Shown piece by piece: positions 1-5,485 of a stretch of 14,809 nt of DNA. This DNA is from an uncultured Bacteroidales bacterium (GTDB lineage Bacteria > Bacteroidota > Bacteroidia > Bacteroidales > Marinilabiliaceae). The notes under the pieces are model-generated. The model was not told the origin of the DNA, made no database searches, and worked only from the letters and a program-made list of their open reading frames with translations. Numbering within the stretch: the first letter of the stretch is position 1; every line of letters begins with the position of its first letter. Both the position numbers and the translations under genes were made by a program. Where the stretch lies: contig CAKVCS010000012.1 of NCBI GenBank assembly GCA_934725785.1, positions 1-14,809 of the forward strand. Direction: 5' to 3'.

Positions 1-171
1 TAGCTCCACATGGTCGAACTTGGCCTCGTAGTCCCTTACGGCCGCGTCGCCCCTGCCGCGCACGTCGTCGAGGACGGACTGGACAGTGCTGACGAGGCTG
101 CTGTTGTCGAAATGCGGACGCTTGAGAATCTCATCCCACCGCGCCTTGTCCGGATATCTTACAATCTCCAT
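1..171 (-). CDS. hisD: Histidinol dehydrogenase, N-terminal fragment (cut by window edge)
   Basis: HisD catalyses the last two steps of histidine synthesis, the NAD-dependent oxidation of L-histidinol to L-histidine in the cytoplasm, using a zinc site. Only the first 57 residues are present; the frame stays open to the left edge. The visible part has the N-terminal helical pattern of HisD: MEIVRYPDKARWDEI, then a VLDDVRGRGDAAVRDY stretch and KFDHVEL, matching the conserved RGD-AV--Y--KFD signature. The catalytic and zinc-binding residues lie outside the window. It starts 27 bases after the hisG stop, in the same direction, so the two are almost certainly co-transcribed under the upstream leader. 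The start is supported by a GGAGG six bases upstream. The identification rests on a short but characteristic stretch plus the hisG context. Confidence 0.88.
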   Translation of the reverse strand, partial: MEIVRYPDKARWDEILKRPHFDNSSLVSTVQSVLDDVRGRGDAAVRDYEAKFDHVEL

Positions 172-177
172 TTCAAT

Positions 178-182
178 CCTCC
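178..182 (-). promoter_or_regulatory. Shine-Dalgarno sequence of hisD
   Basis: On the minus strand GGAGG lies six bases before the hisD ATG. It fixes the start at 171. It is notable because most other genes in the window have A/T-rich upstream regions without a Shine-Dalgarno motif, as is usual in Bacteroidota. Confidence 0.6.
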
Positions 183-198
183 GAGTATAGTGGCATCT

Positions 199-1062
199 TT
201 ACAATATCATCTTCTCAATAGGCATCACGAGGATGCCCTCGGCGCCGAGCTGCTTGAGCTTTCCGATCACCTCCCAGAAGTGCTTCTCTTCGATAACCGA
301 GGCCACAGAGCTCCAGCCCTCGGTCTCGAGCTTAGTGATGGTCGGCGCCTTGAGGCCGGGCAGCAGGTCGCACACGGCCGGGATCTTGTCGGTCTTGACG
401 TTGAGCACAATGTATTTCTTGCCCTCGGCGTTCTTGTAAGAGTCGAAACGGAAGAGCAGCTCGCCGAGTATCTCCTTCTTGTCGAGGGATAGGTTTTTGT
501 TGCCAATGAGCACGGCCTCGGACTTCATGACGACCTCGACCTCGACAAGGTTGTTGGAGACGAGGGTGGACCCAGAGCTCACGATGTCGAAAATGGAGTC
601 GGCGAGCCCGATGCCCGGCGCTATCTCGACGGAGCCGGTTATGACGTGGACGTCGGCCTTGATGCCGTTCTCGGCGAGGAAGCGCTTGAGGATGCCGGGA
701 TAGGAGGTTGCAATCTTCTTGCCATCGAACCATTTGAGCCCCATGGTGTCGAACTCACCCTGGCGTGCCTTGGGAATGGCGAGCGAGAGGCGGCACTTGC
801 TGAAGTCGAGCCTCCTGACAATCTCAGCGTCCTCCTGCCTCTCCTCGAACTCGTTCTCGCCGACAATCCCTACATCAGCAATGCCGCTTGCCACAGCCTG
901 GGGGATGTCATCGTCGCGCAGGTAGAGAATCTCAACGGGGAAATTCTTGGCGGGGACCAGCAGCGTGCGCTTGCTCTGCTCAATCTTGATGCTGCTCTCG
1001 GCCAGCATCGTCATAGTCTCCTCAAAGAGGCGGCCCTTGGTCTGTACGGCGATACGTAACAT
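199..1062 (-). CDS. hisG: ATP phosphoribosyltransferase, long form (HisG_L)
   Basis: HisG condenses ATP and PRPP to phosphoribosyl-ATP, the first committed step of histidine synthesis. The 287 residues match the long, hexameric form, which carries a C-terminal ACT-like domain for feedback inhibition by histidine and needs no HisZ. Visible features: N-terminal LRIAVQTKGRL; LRDDDIPQAV near 48-57; DVGIVGENEFEE near 63-74; the PRPP-binding segment GSVEIAPGIGLADSIFDIVS near 143-162; the regulatory domain from about 208 to the end, finishing in ILVMPIEKMI as in E. coli HisG (299 aa). The ATG at 1062 gives a start flush with the family's first strand. The gene follows a His-rich leader ORF and a terminator hairpin, so transcription attenuation probably acts on top of allosteric control. 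hisD follows after 27 bases. Confidence 0.97.
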   Translation of the reverse strand: MLRIAVQTKGRLFEETMTMLAESSIKIEQSKRTLLVPAKNFPVEILYLRDDDIPQAVASGIADVGIVGENEFEERQEDAEIVRRLDFSKCRLSLAIPKARQGEFDTMGLKWFDGKKIATSYPGILKRFLAENGIKADVHVITGSVEIAPGIGLADSIFDIVSSGSTLVSNNLVEVEVVMKSEAVLIGNKNLSLDKKEILGELLFRFDSYKNAEGKKYIVLNVKTDKIPAVCDLLPGLKAPTITKLETEGWSSVASVIEEKHFWEVIGKLKQLGAEGILVMPIEKMIL

Positions 1063-1091
1063 TTAGCTTATGTGTTTTTGTGTGTTATCTG

Positions 1092-1134
1092 AGAAAGAAA
1101 GGAGGCTCACCCTGCCGTGAGCTGGGTGAGCCTC
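1092..1134 (-). terminator. Attenuator terminator of the histidine leader
   Basis: Read on the minus strand, GAGGCTCACCC (1124-1134) and GGGTGAGCCTC (1102-1112) form a perfect 11-bp stem around an 11-nt loop, followed at once by a pyrimidine run CTTTCTTTCT. The U-run is interrupted by C, so termination may be partial. It lies 47 nt after the stop of the His-rich leader ORF and 39 nt before hisG, where an attenuator would be expected. The loop repeats GCTCAC, which could also pair with GTGAGC as a shorter competing stem. Confidence 0.85.
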
Positions 1135-1226
1135 ATATATGTCTTGGCCGGCCTGGCGTCCGCGCGCCCGCCTCTCTCCATCTACGAGAACTCCCCCTCC
1201 GCCACCACGCGATGGTGATGGTGGAG
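1124..1226 (-). promoter_or_regulatory. Candidate alternative RNA pairings of the his attenuator
   Basis: By eye, GGGGGAGTT (1189-1197, inside the last codons of the leader ORF) can pair with GGCTCACCC (1124-1132), the 5' arm of the terminator, with one mismatch and two G-U pairs. That would act as an antiterminator. A separate early hairpin can form across the His codons: CCACC (1220-1224) with GGTGG (1202-1206), or CACCA with TGGTG in 1203-1217. A ribosome stalled on the His run would open the early hairpin and leave 1189-1197 free; one reaching the stop at 1182 would cover it and allow termination. The geometry fits classical attenuation, but no folding energies were computed. Confidence 0.45.
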
Positions 1227-1262
1227 ATGCGCTGCCGCATGATGAATGCCAAACTTAGTCAT
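1182..1262 (-). CDS. hisL: Histidine operon leader peptide, 26 aa with seven His
   Basis: A short ORF reads MTKFGI-HH-AAA-H-L-HHHH-RVV-AEGEFS and then TAG. Histidines are at positions 7, 8, 12 and 14-17, seven of 26 residues, with both CAT and CAC used. It lies between a consensus promoter (1301-1331) and a terminator hairpin (1092-1134), upstream of hisG. In known his leader peptides, such as that of enterobacteria, a run of His codons makes the ribosome stall when charged His-tRNA is scarce and thereby prevents termination. The peptide itself probably has no other function. The ATG at 1262 is about 35 nt from the predicted transcription start and is preceded by an A/T-rich stretch without a Shine-Dalgarno. 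The gene symbol is given by analogy of role, not by sequence homology to enterobacterial HisL. Confidence 0.85.
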   Translation of the reverse strand: MTKFGIHHAAAHLHHHHRVVAEGEFS

Positions 1263-1300
1263 ATGATATTATTAACGTCTTGCCTGCTTAACTTGACACA

Positions 1301-1331
1301 CAAAGTTAAACATAAAACCCCACACCGCAAA
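1301..1331 (-). promoter_or_regulatory. Bacteroidota-type promoter of the his leader and operon
   Basis: On the minus strand TTTG (1328-1331), a 19-base spacer, and TAACTTTG (1301-1308) match the Bacteroidota -33/-7 consensus TTTG-N19-TAnnTTTG exactly. The transcript would start near 1294-1296, giving a leader of about 230 nt before hisG that contains the leader ORF and attenuator. The -33 TTTG is the tail of the nine-T run that follows metF. Confidence 0.82.
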
Positions 1332-1370
1332 AAAAAATGGCAGACCGCAGGCAAAAAGCGGAGCGCGGCC
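1329..1370 (-). terminator. Probable terminator after metF
   Basis: Four bases after the metF stop the minus strand has a GC-rich imperfect stem: GGC (1368-1370) with GCC (1339-1341) outside, CCGC (1358-1361) with GCGG (1345-1348) inside, followed by an A and nine T. The stem is interrupted, so the strength is uncertain, but the T-run is the longest in the window. Its end doubles as the -33 element of the his promoter. Confidence 0.5.
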
Positions 1371-1374
1371 GTCT

Positions 1375-2325
1375 TTACTTAAACAGCTCGGCGGCTACGG
1401 AGCAGACAGTGTCGACCGCCCCTAGAGTATAGAAATGTACGCATGGCACCCCGTGGCGGACGAGATCATCGGCCTGCGCGAGGAGATGGTCTCGCCCCAG
1501 CGATTTGATGTCCTCGTCTTTTGCAGCGTTGACGGCTCTCACGAAGGCGTCGGGAATCTCGGTGCCGAAAACGCTGGGCAGTATGGAGAGCTGCGCCCTG
1601 CGGCTCAGCGGCTTAAGTCCCGGCACGATTGGTACGCTGACGCCAGCGGCTGCCGCGGAGTCGCGGAAGCGGTAGAAGCGCTCATTGTCGAAGAACAGCT
1701 GGGTTATGACATATTCGGCCCCCATGTCGACCTTGCGCTTGAGCCAGTCGATGTCGCTCTGCATGTTTGGAGCCTCGGCGTGCTTCTCGGGGTATCCGGC
1801 CACGCCGAAGGAGAAAGGGACTGAGGGCGGGTCGACCTTCACGCCGTCTATTAGGCAACCGCGGTTGAAGTCGGAGACTTGAGCGATCAAGTCCGTCGCG
1901 TGGGCATGGCTCATCTCCTTTGGCACTACGGTCTCCTTATCATTATCCCCGCGGAGCAGGAACAGGTCGTGAATGCCGAGAAAATTGAGGTCGATGAGCG
2001 AGTACTCGGTCTCCTCGGGAGTGAATCCTTGGCATATAATGTGTGGGACGGTGGGGATGCCGAACCTGTGGTGTATGGCGGCCGCCACGGCCACAGTCCC
2101 CGGCCTCTTGCGGACAAACTTCTTGCGGAGCATACCACCCTCAAGCTGCTCGAAGACAGGCTCGGAGTGGTGTATGGTGATGTTGACGAAAAGAGGCGAG
2201 AACCGCATCATCTTTTCAATGTCGTCCATGAGCTTTTCCGTCCCCTTGCCCTTGAGGGGCGGGAGAACCTCGATAGAGAAGCCGGCCTGCGTACGGCCTC
2301 GGAGAATTTCGGCTACTGAAGGCAT
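1375..2325 (-). CDS. metF: Methylenetetrahydrofolate reductase
   Basis: MetF reduces 5,10-methylene-THF to 5-methyl-THF with FAD, supplying the methyl group that methionine synthase (metH, 7374-10943) transfers to homocysteine. The 316 residues form one TIM barrel; E. coli MetF has 296. Visible motifs: FSIEVLPP at 16-23, whose Glu19 aligns with catalytic Glu28 of E. coli; LRGD ending at Asp127, equivalent to Asp120; GVAGYPEKH at 174-182; TQLFFDNERFYRF from 208; PGLKPLSRRAQL near 235-246; HFYTLG at 297-302. The ATG at 2325 begins MPSVAEIL just ahead of the conserved barrel. It sits alone between the tsf terminator and the his promoter. No SAM riboswitch or Met-rich leader ORF was recognised in its 5' region. 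Bacterial MetF usually uses NADH; the cofactor cannot be read from the sequence. Confidence 0.96.
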   Translation of the reverse strand: MPSVAEILRGRTQAGFSIEVLPPLKGKGTEKLMDDIEKMMRFSPLFVNITIHHSEPVFEQLEGGMLRKKFVRKRPGTVAVAAAIHHRFGIPTVPHIICQGFTPEETEYSLIDLNFLGIHDLFLLRGDNDKETVVPKEMSHAHATDLIAQVSDFNRGCLIDGVKVDPPSVPFSFGVAGYPEKHAEAPNMQSDIDWLKRKVDMGAEYVITQLFFDNERFYRFRDSAAAAGVSVPIVPGLKPLSRRAQLSILPSVFGTEIPDAFVRAVNAAKDEDIKSLGRDHLLAQADDLVRHGVPCVHFYTLGAVDTVCSVAAELFK

Positions 2326-2392
2326 GTGAGTCTTATGTTGGAGTGAAATGTCAGAAGGGGGAGGTGGCGCTCGCCAGTTCCGTCCGACGGCG

Positions 2393-2400
2393 CAAAATTA
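2393..2400 (-). promoter_or_regulatory. Candidate -7 element for metF
   Basis: TAATTTTG on the minus strand fits TAnnTTTG and lies 67 bases before the metF ATG, downstream of the tsf terminator. No good -33 TTTG stands at the usual distance; TTTC at a spacing of 23 is the nearest. The spacer between tsf and metF (2326-2584) otherwise contains the tsf terminator and a few very short GC palindromes in the metF leader. Confidence 0.3.
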
Positions 2401-2498
2401 GTGAAAAAGGGTGGGTGTTCGGGAGAAAGGCTTTCCAAAGAGTCGGCGATAGTACTCATATGGCAGAATAAAATTCTCATTTTGCCCTCATTAGACAG

Positions 2499-2529
2499 AA
2501 AACCCGCAGCGCCATCGTGACGCTGCGGG
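2499..2529 (-). terminator. Intrinsic terminator of the ribosomal operon, after tsf
   Basis: Minus strand CCCGCAGCG (2521-2529) and CGCTGCGGG (2503-2511) form a perfect 9-bp stem with a 9-nt loop, followed by TTTTCTGTCT. It is 55 nt after the tsf stop and ends the rplM-rpsI-rpsB-tsf unit. Confidence 0.88.
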
Positions 2530-2584
2530 AATATGTCATGGTTCGCGAATGGGGCCTGGAGGGCCACCAGTCAGCGCACGCGGA

Positions 2585-3415
2585 TTAGGCGAGCGCGAGG
2601 CGAATCATATTGACTGGCTTGAGGGTCTTTGAGACCTTGGCGAGATACTCGCCTACAGAGAGCTTGCTCTCATCGCCGTCGCCGGCGAAGAACGCCTGCT
2701 CGACAAGGGTGCTCTCCTTGAAGAACTTGTTGAGTCGGCCCATGGCGATCTTCTCAATCATTGCCTCGGGCTTATTCTCGTTGCGAGCCTGCTCCTTGCC
2801 GACCTCGAGCTCGTGGTCGATGGTAGCCTGCGGGACCTCGTCCCTGTTGACAGCGACAGGGCTCATGGTCGCGATCTGCATAGCGACCTTCTTGCCGACC
2901 TCGGCGTCGACCACCTCGTTGAAGCCAACGACAGCTGCGATTTTCTTATTGTGGACGTAGAGGGCTACGCACTCTGCGTCAATTTGCTCATATGCGGAGA
3001 GGTCAATCTTCTCACCGATAACGCCGGTGAGCTCGTTTACATTCTCGGCTACCGTGTGGCCGTCGAGCTCGAGAGCCTTGAGCTCATCGAGGTTTGCGGG
3101 GCGCGCCTCGACAGCGAGGTCGAGGATCTTGTTCGCGAGGGTCTGGAATTTCTCGTTCTCGGCGACGAAGTCGGTCTCCGCGTTGAGGATGATAGCGACG
3201 CCGTGCTTAGCGTCGTCGGAGATTTTGGCTATTGCCACGCCGTCCTTAGCCTCACGGTCAGCCCTCTTGGCCGCGACGAGCTGCCCGCGCTCGCGGAGGA
3301 TGTCGCGTGCGCGGTCGAAATCGCCGTCAGCCTCAGTGAGAGCCTTCTTGCAGTCCATCATGCCTGCATTGGTCAGGTCGCGGAGCTTCTTGACGTCTTG
3401 TGCTGTGATTGCCAT
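2585..3415 (-). CDS. tsf: Translation elongation factor Ts
   Basis: EF-Ts is the nucleotide exchange factor that regenerates EF-Tu-GTP during protein synthesis. The 276 residues are close to the E. coli length (283). The N-terminal UBA-like domain is clear: MAITAQDVKKLRDL followed by TNAGMMDCKKALTEADGD, the family signature (usually TGAGMMDCKKAL). The core domain follows with NAETDFVAENEKFQ near 78-91, and the C-terminal part contains VGKKVAMQIATMSP. The end, SVGEYLAKVSKTLKPVNMIR, resembles other Bacteroidota EF-Ts. The ATG at 3415 starts exactly at the conserved MAITAQDVK. It follows rpsB as in most bacteria, here across a 139-bp spacer with two hairpins, and is the last gene of its operon. 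Confidence 0.97.
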   Translation of the reverse strand: MAITAQDVKKLRDLTNAGMMDCKKALTEADGDFDRARDILRERGQLVAAKRADREAKDGVAIAKISDDAKHGVAIILNAETDFVAENEKFQTLANKILDLAVEARPANLDELKALELDGHTVAENVNELTGVIGEKIDLSAYEQIDAECVALYVHNKKIAAVVGFNEVVDAEVGKKVAMQIATMSPVAVNRDEVPQATIDHELEVGKEQARNENKPEAMIEKIAMGRLNKFFKESTLVEQAFFAGDGDESKLSVGEYLAKVSKTLKPVNMIRLALA

Positions 3416-3460
3416 AATTGCAATATGTTTTTTGGGTAAACTAACTCTTAGTGAGCGAAA

Positions 3461-3506
3461 GACGCCCGCGCCGGCCTCGTCATCTTGGAGAGCAGGTGCG
3501 GGCGTC
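3461..3506 (-). promoter_or_regulatory. Strong stem-loop in the rpsB-tsf spacer
   Basis: Minus strand GACGCCCGC (3498-3506) and GCGGGCGTC (3461-3469) form a perfect 9-bp GC-rich stem enclosing 28 nt. Only TTTCGC follows, so it is not a full terminator. It could be a partial terminator that lowers tsf relative to rpsB, an RNA-processing or decay-stabilising structure, or a protein-binding site. The structure is seen; the role is inferred. Confidence 0.6.
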
Positions 3507-3514
3507 AGTTATTG

Positions 3515-3539
3515 TTTTTAAGTCGATCAGGCTTAAAAA
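3515..3539 (-). repeat. A/T-rich inverted repeat just after rpsB
   Basis: TTTTTAAG and CTTAAAAA form a perfect 8-bp inverted repeat with a 9-base centre, 15 bases after the rpsB stop and immediately upstream of the GC-rich stem at 3461-3506. It would form a weak RNA hairpin. Its function is unknown. Confidence 0.5.
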
Positions 3540-3554
3540 GCGCGACCTCCGCTG

Positions 3555-4367
3555 TTACTCAGCTGCGGGAGCCTGAGCCTCCTCGGCCTTGTCCTCGGCG
3601 GCCTTGCGAGCGCCAGCCTTGCGAGCGCCGGCCTTGGGGGCCTTCTTCTCCTCGGTCTCGGCGTCGTCGAGCTTCTCGGCCTTGCGCTCCTCGAGGCCCT
3701 CGCGGATGGCCTGCGTCATGATGTCGACGACAAGCTCGATGGACTTCGAGGCGTCATCGTTGGCAGGTATGACGTAGTCGACATCGGCGGGGTTGGAGTT
3801 GGTGTCGACCATTGCGAAGACGGGGATGCAGAGACGGTTAGCCTCCTTGATCGCGATGTGCTCCTTGGTCACGTCGACGACGAACATGGCAGCCGGGAGA
3901 CGGTTGAGGTCGGCGATGGAGCCAAGGTTCTTGTTGAGCTTCTCGCGCTGACGGTTGATCTGGAGCCTCTCCCTCTTAGAAAGACTGTTGAAAACGGGAT
4001 CGGCGATGAGCTTGTCGAGAGAGCCCATCTTCTTGACGGTCTTGCGGATGGTAGGGAAGTTGGTGAGCATACCACCCGGCCAGCGCTCCACGACGAAAGG
4101 CATGCCGACAGCGCCGACCTTCTCGGCGACGATGTCGCGGGCCTGCCTCTTGGTGGCTACGAAGAGCACCTTGCGACCTGACTTGGCAACCTGCTTGAGG
4201 GCCTCAGCGGCCTCGTCAATCTTGGCTACGGTTTTATGGAGATCGAGGATGTGGATTCCGTTCTTCTCCATGAAGATGTACGGCTTCATGGCGGGGTTCC
4301 ACTTACGCTTCAGGTGGCCGAAGTGGACACCTGCGTCCAAAAGCTGATCGAAATTAGTTCTTGACAT
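3555..4367 (-). CDS. rpsB: 30S ribosomal protein S2
   Basis: S2 is a late-assembling protein of the small subunit, bound near S1 at the mRNA exit side. I take the ATG at 4367, giving 270 residues beginning MSRTNFDQLLDAGVHFGH, because family members begin here. An in-frame ATG at 4430 would add 21 unrelated residues and would lie inside the leader hairpin. Conserved segments include HFGHLKRKWNP, YIFMEKNGIHILDLHKT, RWPGGMLTNFPTIRKT and the region around CIPVFAMVDTNSNPADVDY. The C-terminus extends beyond E. coli S2 (241 aa) with a charged Ala/Lys/Glu tail that contains AGARK twice in tandem. It lies between rpsI (153-bp gap) and tsf (139-bp gap) in a conserved translation cluster. In E. coli S2 represses its own operon, and the hairpins in the spacer could serve a similar purpose. 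Confidence 0.97.
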   Translation of the reverse strand: MSRTNFDQLLDAGVHFGHLKRKWNPAMKPYIFMEKNGIHILDLHKTVAKIDEAAEALKQVAKSGRKVLFVATKRQARDIVAEKVGAVGMPFVVERWPGGMLTNFPTIRKTVKKMGSLDKLIADPVFNSLSKRERLQINRQREKLNKNLGSIADLNRLPAAMFVVDVTKEHIAIKEANRLCIPVFAMVDTNSNPADVDYVIPANDDASKSIELVVDIMTQAIREGLEERKAEKLDDAETEEKKAPKAGARKAGARKAAEDKAEEAQAPAAE

Positions 4368-4406
4368 TAGATTGTCTTGTTTGGGTTGTTTACGTTCTGT
4401 TTCGTC

Positions 4407-4440
4407 AACCGGCGGGTAGGCCTCAGGCATCCAGCCGGTT
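4407..4440 (-). promoter_or_regulatory. Stem-loop in the rpsB leader
   Basis: Minus strand AACCGGC (4434-4440) and GCCGGTT (4407-4413) form a perfect 7-bp stem enclosing a 20-nt region that can continue pairing (GG with CC, and GCC-TGA-GGC). It ends 39 nt before the rpsB start, has no U-run, and is preceded by another stem, CGCCCG (4484-4489) with CGGGCG (4465-4470). This could be the binding site for S2 autoregulation, or a mRNA structure of another kind. No TAnnTTTG promoter was seen in the rpsI-rpsB spacer. Confidence 0.55.
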
Positions 4441-4520
4441 TAGATACTAAACACTCACTTTGCGCGCCCGGAGGGGAGACTTTCGGGCGGGCCAGCTCTG
4501 CGAAGAGGTAATAAAGGGTA

Positions 4521-4910
4521 TTAACGCTTGCTGAACTGGAACTTCTTGCGAGCCTTTGGCTGACCAGGCTTCTTGCGCTCGACGACACGGGAGTCGCGAG
4601 TCATGAAGCCCTGCGCCTTGAGGGCCGGCTTGTCCTCGGCGTTGATCTTGACGAGGGCGCGCGCGATGGCGAGACGGAGCGCCTCGGCCTGACCCTTGAT
4701 TCCGCCGCCGTCGAGGTTGGCCTTGATGTCGTAGTTCTCGGTGACGCCGAGGGTCGCGAGAGGCTGCTTGACGATGAACTGGAGGTTCTTGTCGGGGAAA
4801 TAGTTCTCCAAGTCGCGCTTGTTGATCTTGATCTCGCCCTTACCTGCGGTGAGGTATACGCGGGCAACGGCAGCTTTACGCCTGCCGAGTGCGTTAGTAA
4901 CTTCTGCCAT
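4521..4910 (-). CDS. rpsI: 30S ribosomal protein S9
   Basis: S9 is a small-subunit protein whose C-terminal tail reaches the P-site tRNA. The 129 residues are standard (E. coli 130). Signature segments: LGRRKAAVARVYLTAGKGEI near the N-terminus, NLDGGGIKGQAEALRLAIAR in the middle, and the basic end KKPGQPKARKKFQFSKR, closing with the universal SKR that contacts tRNA. The start ATG shares its A with the rplM stop codon (TAATG), a sign of translational coupling that helps keep L13 and S9 equimolar. It is the second gene of the operon. Confidence 0.98.
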   Translation of the reverse strand: MAEVTNALGRRKAAVARVYLTAGKGEIKINKRDLENYFPDKNLQFIVKQPLATLGVTENYDIKANLDGGGIKGQAEALRLAIARALVKINAEDKPALKAQGFMTRDSRVVERKKPGQPKARKKFQFSKR

Positions 4911-5365
4911 TAGTAAATCTCGTTAAGGTCAATCTGTTTGGGTTGCTGAGCCTCCTGGTCGTGCTCTGCGCCGACGTAGACGCGGAGGTTCTTGAGGAGC
5001 TTTGCGCCGAGGCGGTTCTTGGGGAGCATGCCCTTGACCGAGTGCTCGATGAGCTTGCGGGGGTCCTTGCTGAGAATCTCGCCGGCCGTCTTGTCATGGC
5101 GGCCGCCGGGGTAGCCCGAGTAGGAGAAGATGACCTTGCCCTGGAGCTTGTTGCCCGTGAGGCGTATCTTGTCGGCGTTGATGATGATGACGTTGTCACC
5201 GCAGTCGACATGAGGCGTGAAGTTAGGTTTGTTCTTGCCACGGAGCACCTTCGCGACCTTGGAGGCGAGGCGGCCGAGGACTTGATCCGTAGCGTCAATG
5301 AGCAGCCACTGCTTATTGACGGTGGCCTGGTTGGCCGACACGGTCTTGTAGCTTAAAGTATCCAC
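4910..5365 (-). CDS. rplM: 50S ribosomal protein L13
   Basis: L13 is an early-assembling protein of the large subunit. The 151 residues are slightly longer than E. coli L13 (142) because of N- and C-terminal extensions. Recognisable parts: WLLIDATDQVLGRLASKVAK, then RGKNKPNFTPHVDCGDNVII, YSGYPGGRHDKTAGEILSKD, and the C-terminal VKGMLPKNRLGAKLLKNLRV, all in family order. It is the first gene of the rplM-rpsI-rpsB-tsf unit and overlaps rpsI by one base. The 284-bp region upstream contains a large stem-loop (5442-5485) but no clear TAnnTTTG promoter; TAAATTCG at 5548-5555 is a weak candidate. Confidence 0.98.
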   Translation of the reverse strand: MDTLSYKTVSANQATVNKQWLLIDATDQVLGRLASKVAKVLRGKNKPNFTPHVDCGDNVIIINADKIRLTGNKLQGKVIFSYSGYPGGRHDKTAGEILSKDPRKLIEHSVKGMLPKNRLGAKLLKNLRVYVGAEHDQEAQQPKQIDLNEIY

Positions 5366-5441
5366 AGTCTTTTGTTGTGTAATGGATTAATAACGATATT
5401 ATTTACTTCGCGTGCGGGTTTGGTTCCAAGTGTTTGCATCT

Positions 5442-5485
5442 GAGCCTTTTACGCCCCTTTTGTCCAACTTCAACAGCGTAGGCTC
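5442..5485 (-). promoter_or_regulatory. Large bulged stem-loop in the rplM leader
   Basis: Minus strand GAGCCT-ACGC (5476-5485) pairs with GCGT-AAA-AGGCTC (5442-5454): six plus four base pairs separated by a one-sided AAA bulge, around a 21-nt loop rich in G and A. It stands about 77 nt before the rplM start. No U-run follows. Operons for ribosomal proteins are often autoregulated by such leaders, so a binding site for L13 or another product of the operon is possible. The rest of 5366-5649 holds a weaker imperfect hairpin (GACA...TGTC, about 5588-5613) and nothing else I recognise. Confidence 0.5.

Noticed and set aside
1182..1262. Vector-like His tag as the origin of the His-codon run
   Set aside because: The His codons are split into groups (two, one, four), use mixed CAT/CAC and sit in a promoter-leader-terminator context before hisG, which fits a natural attenuator.
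1080..1382. Plus-strand 100-codon ORF across the his leader
   Set aside because: It crosses the attenuator hairpin, the leader ORF and the his promoter, all of which make sense on the minus strand.
2313..2567. Minus-strand 84-codon ORF between tsf and metF
   Set aside because: It runs through the tsf terminator and into the metF start and has no recognisable content.
4368..4430. Upstream extension of rpsB to the ATG at 4430
   Set aside because: The extra 21 residues do not belong to S2, and this ATG is inside the leader stem-loop. The family start is at 4367.
4465..4489. GC stem after rpsI as a terminator
   Set aside because: No T-run follows on the minus strand (GCGCAAAGTG instead), so it is treated as part of the rpsB leader structure.
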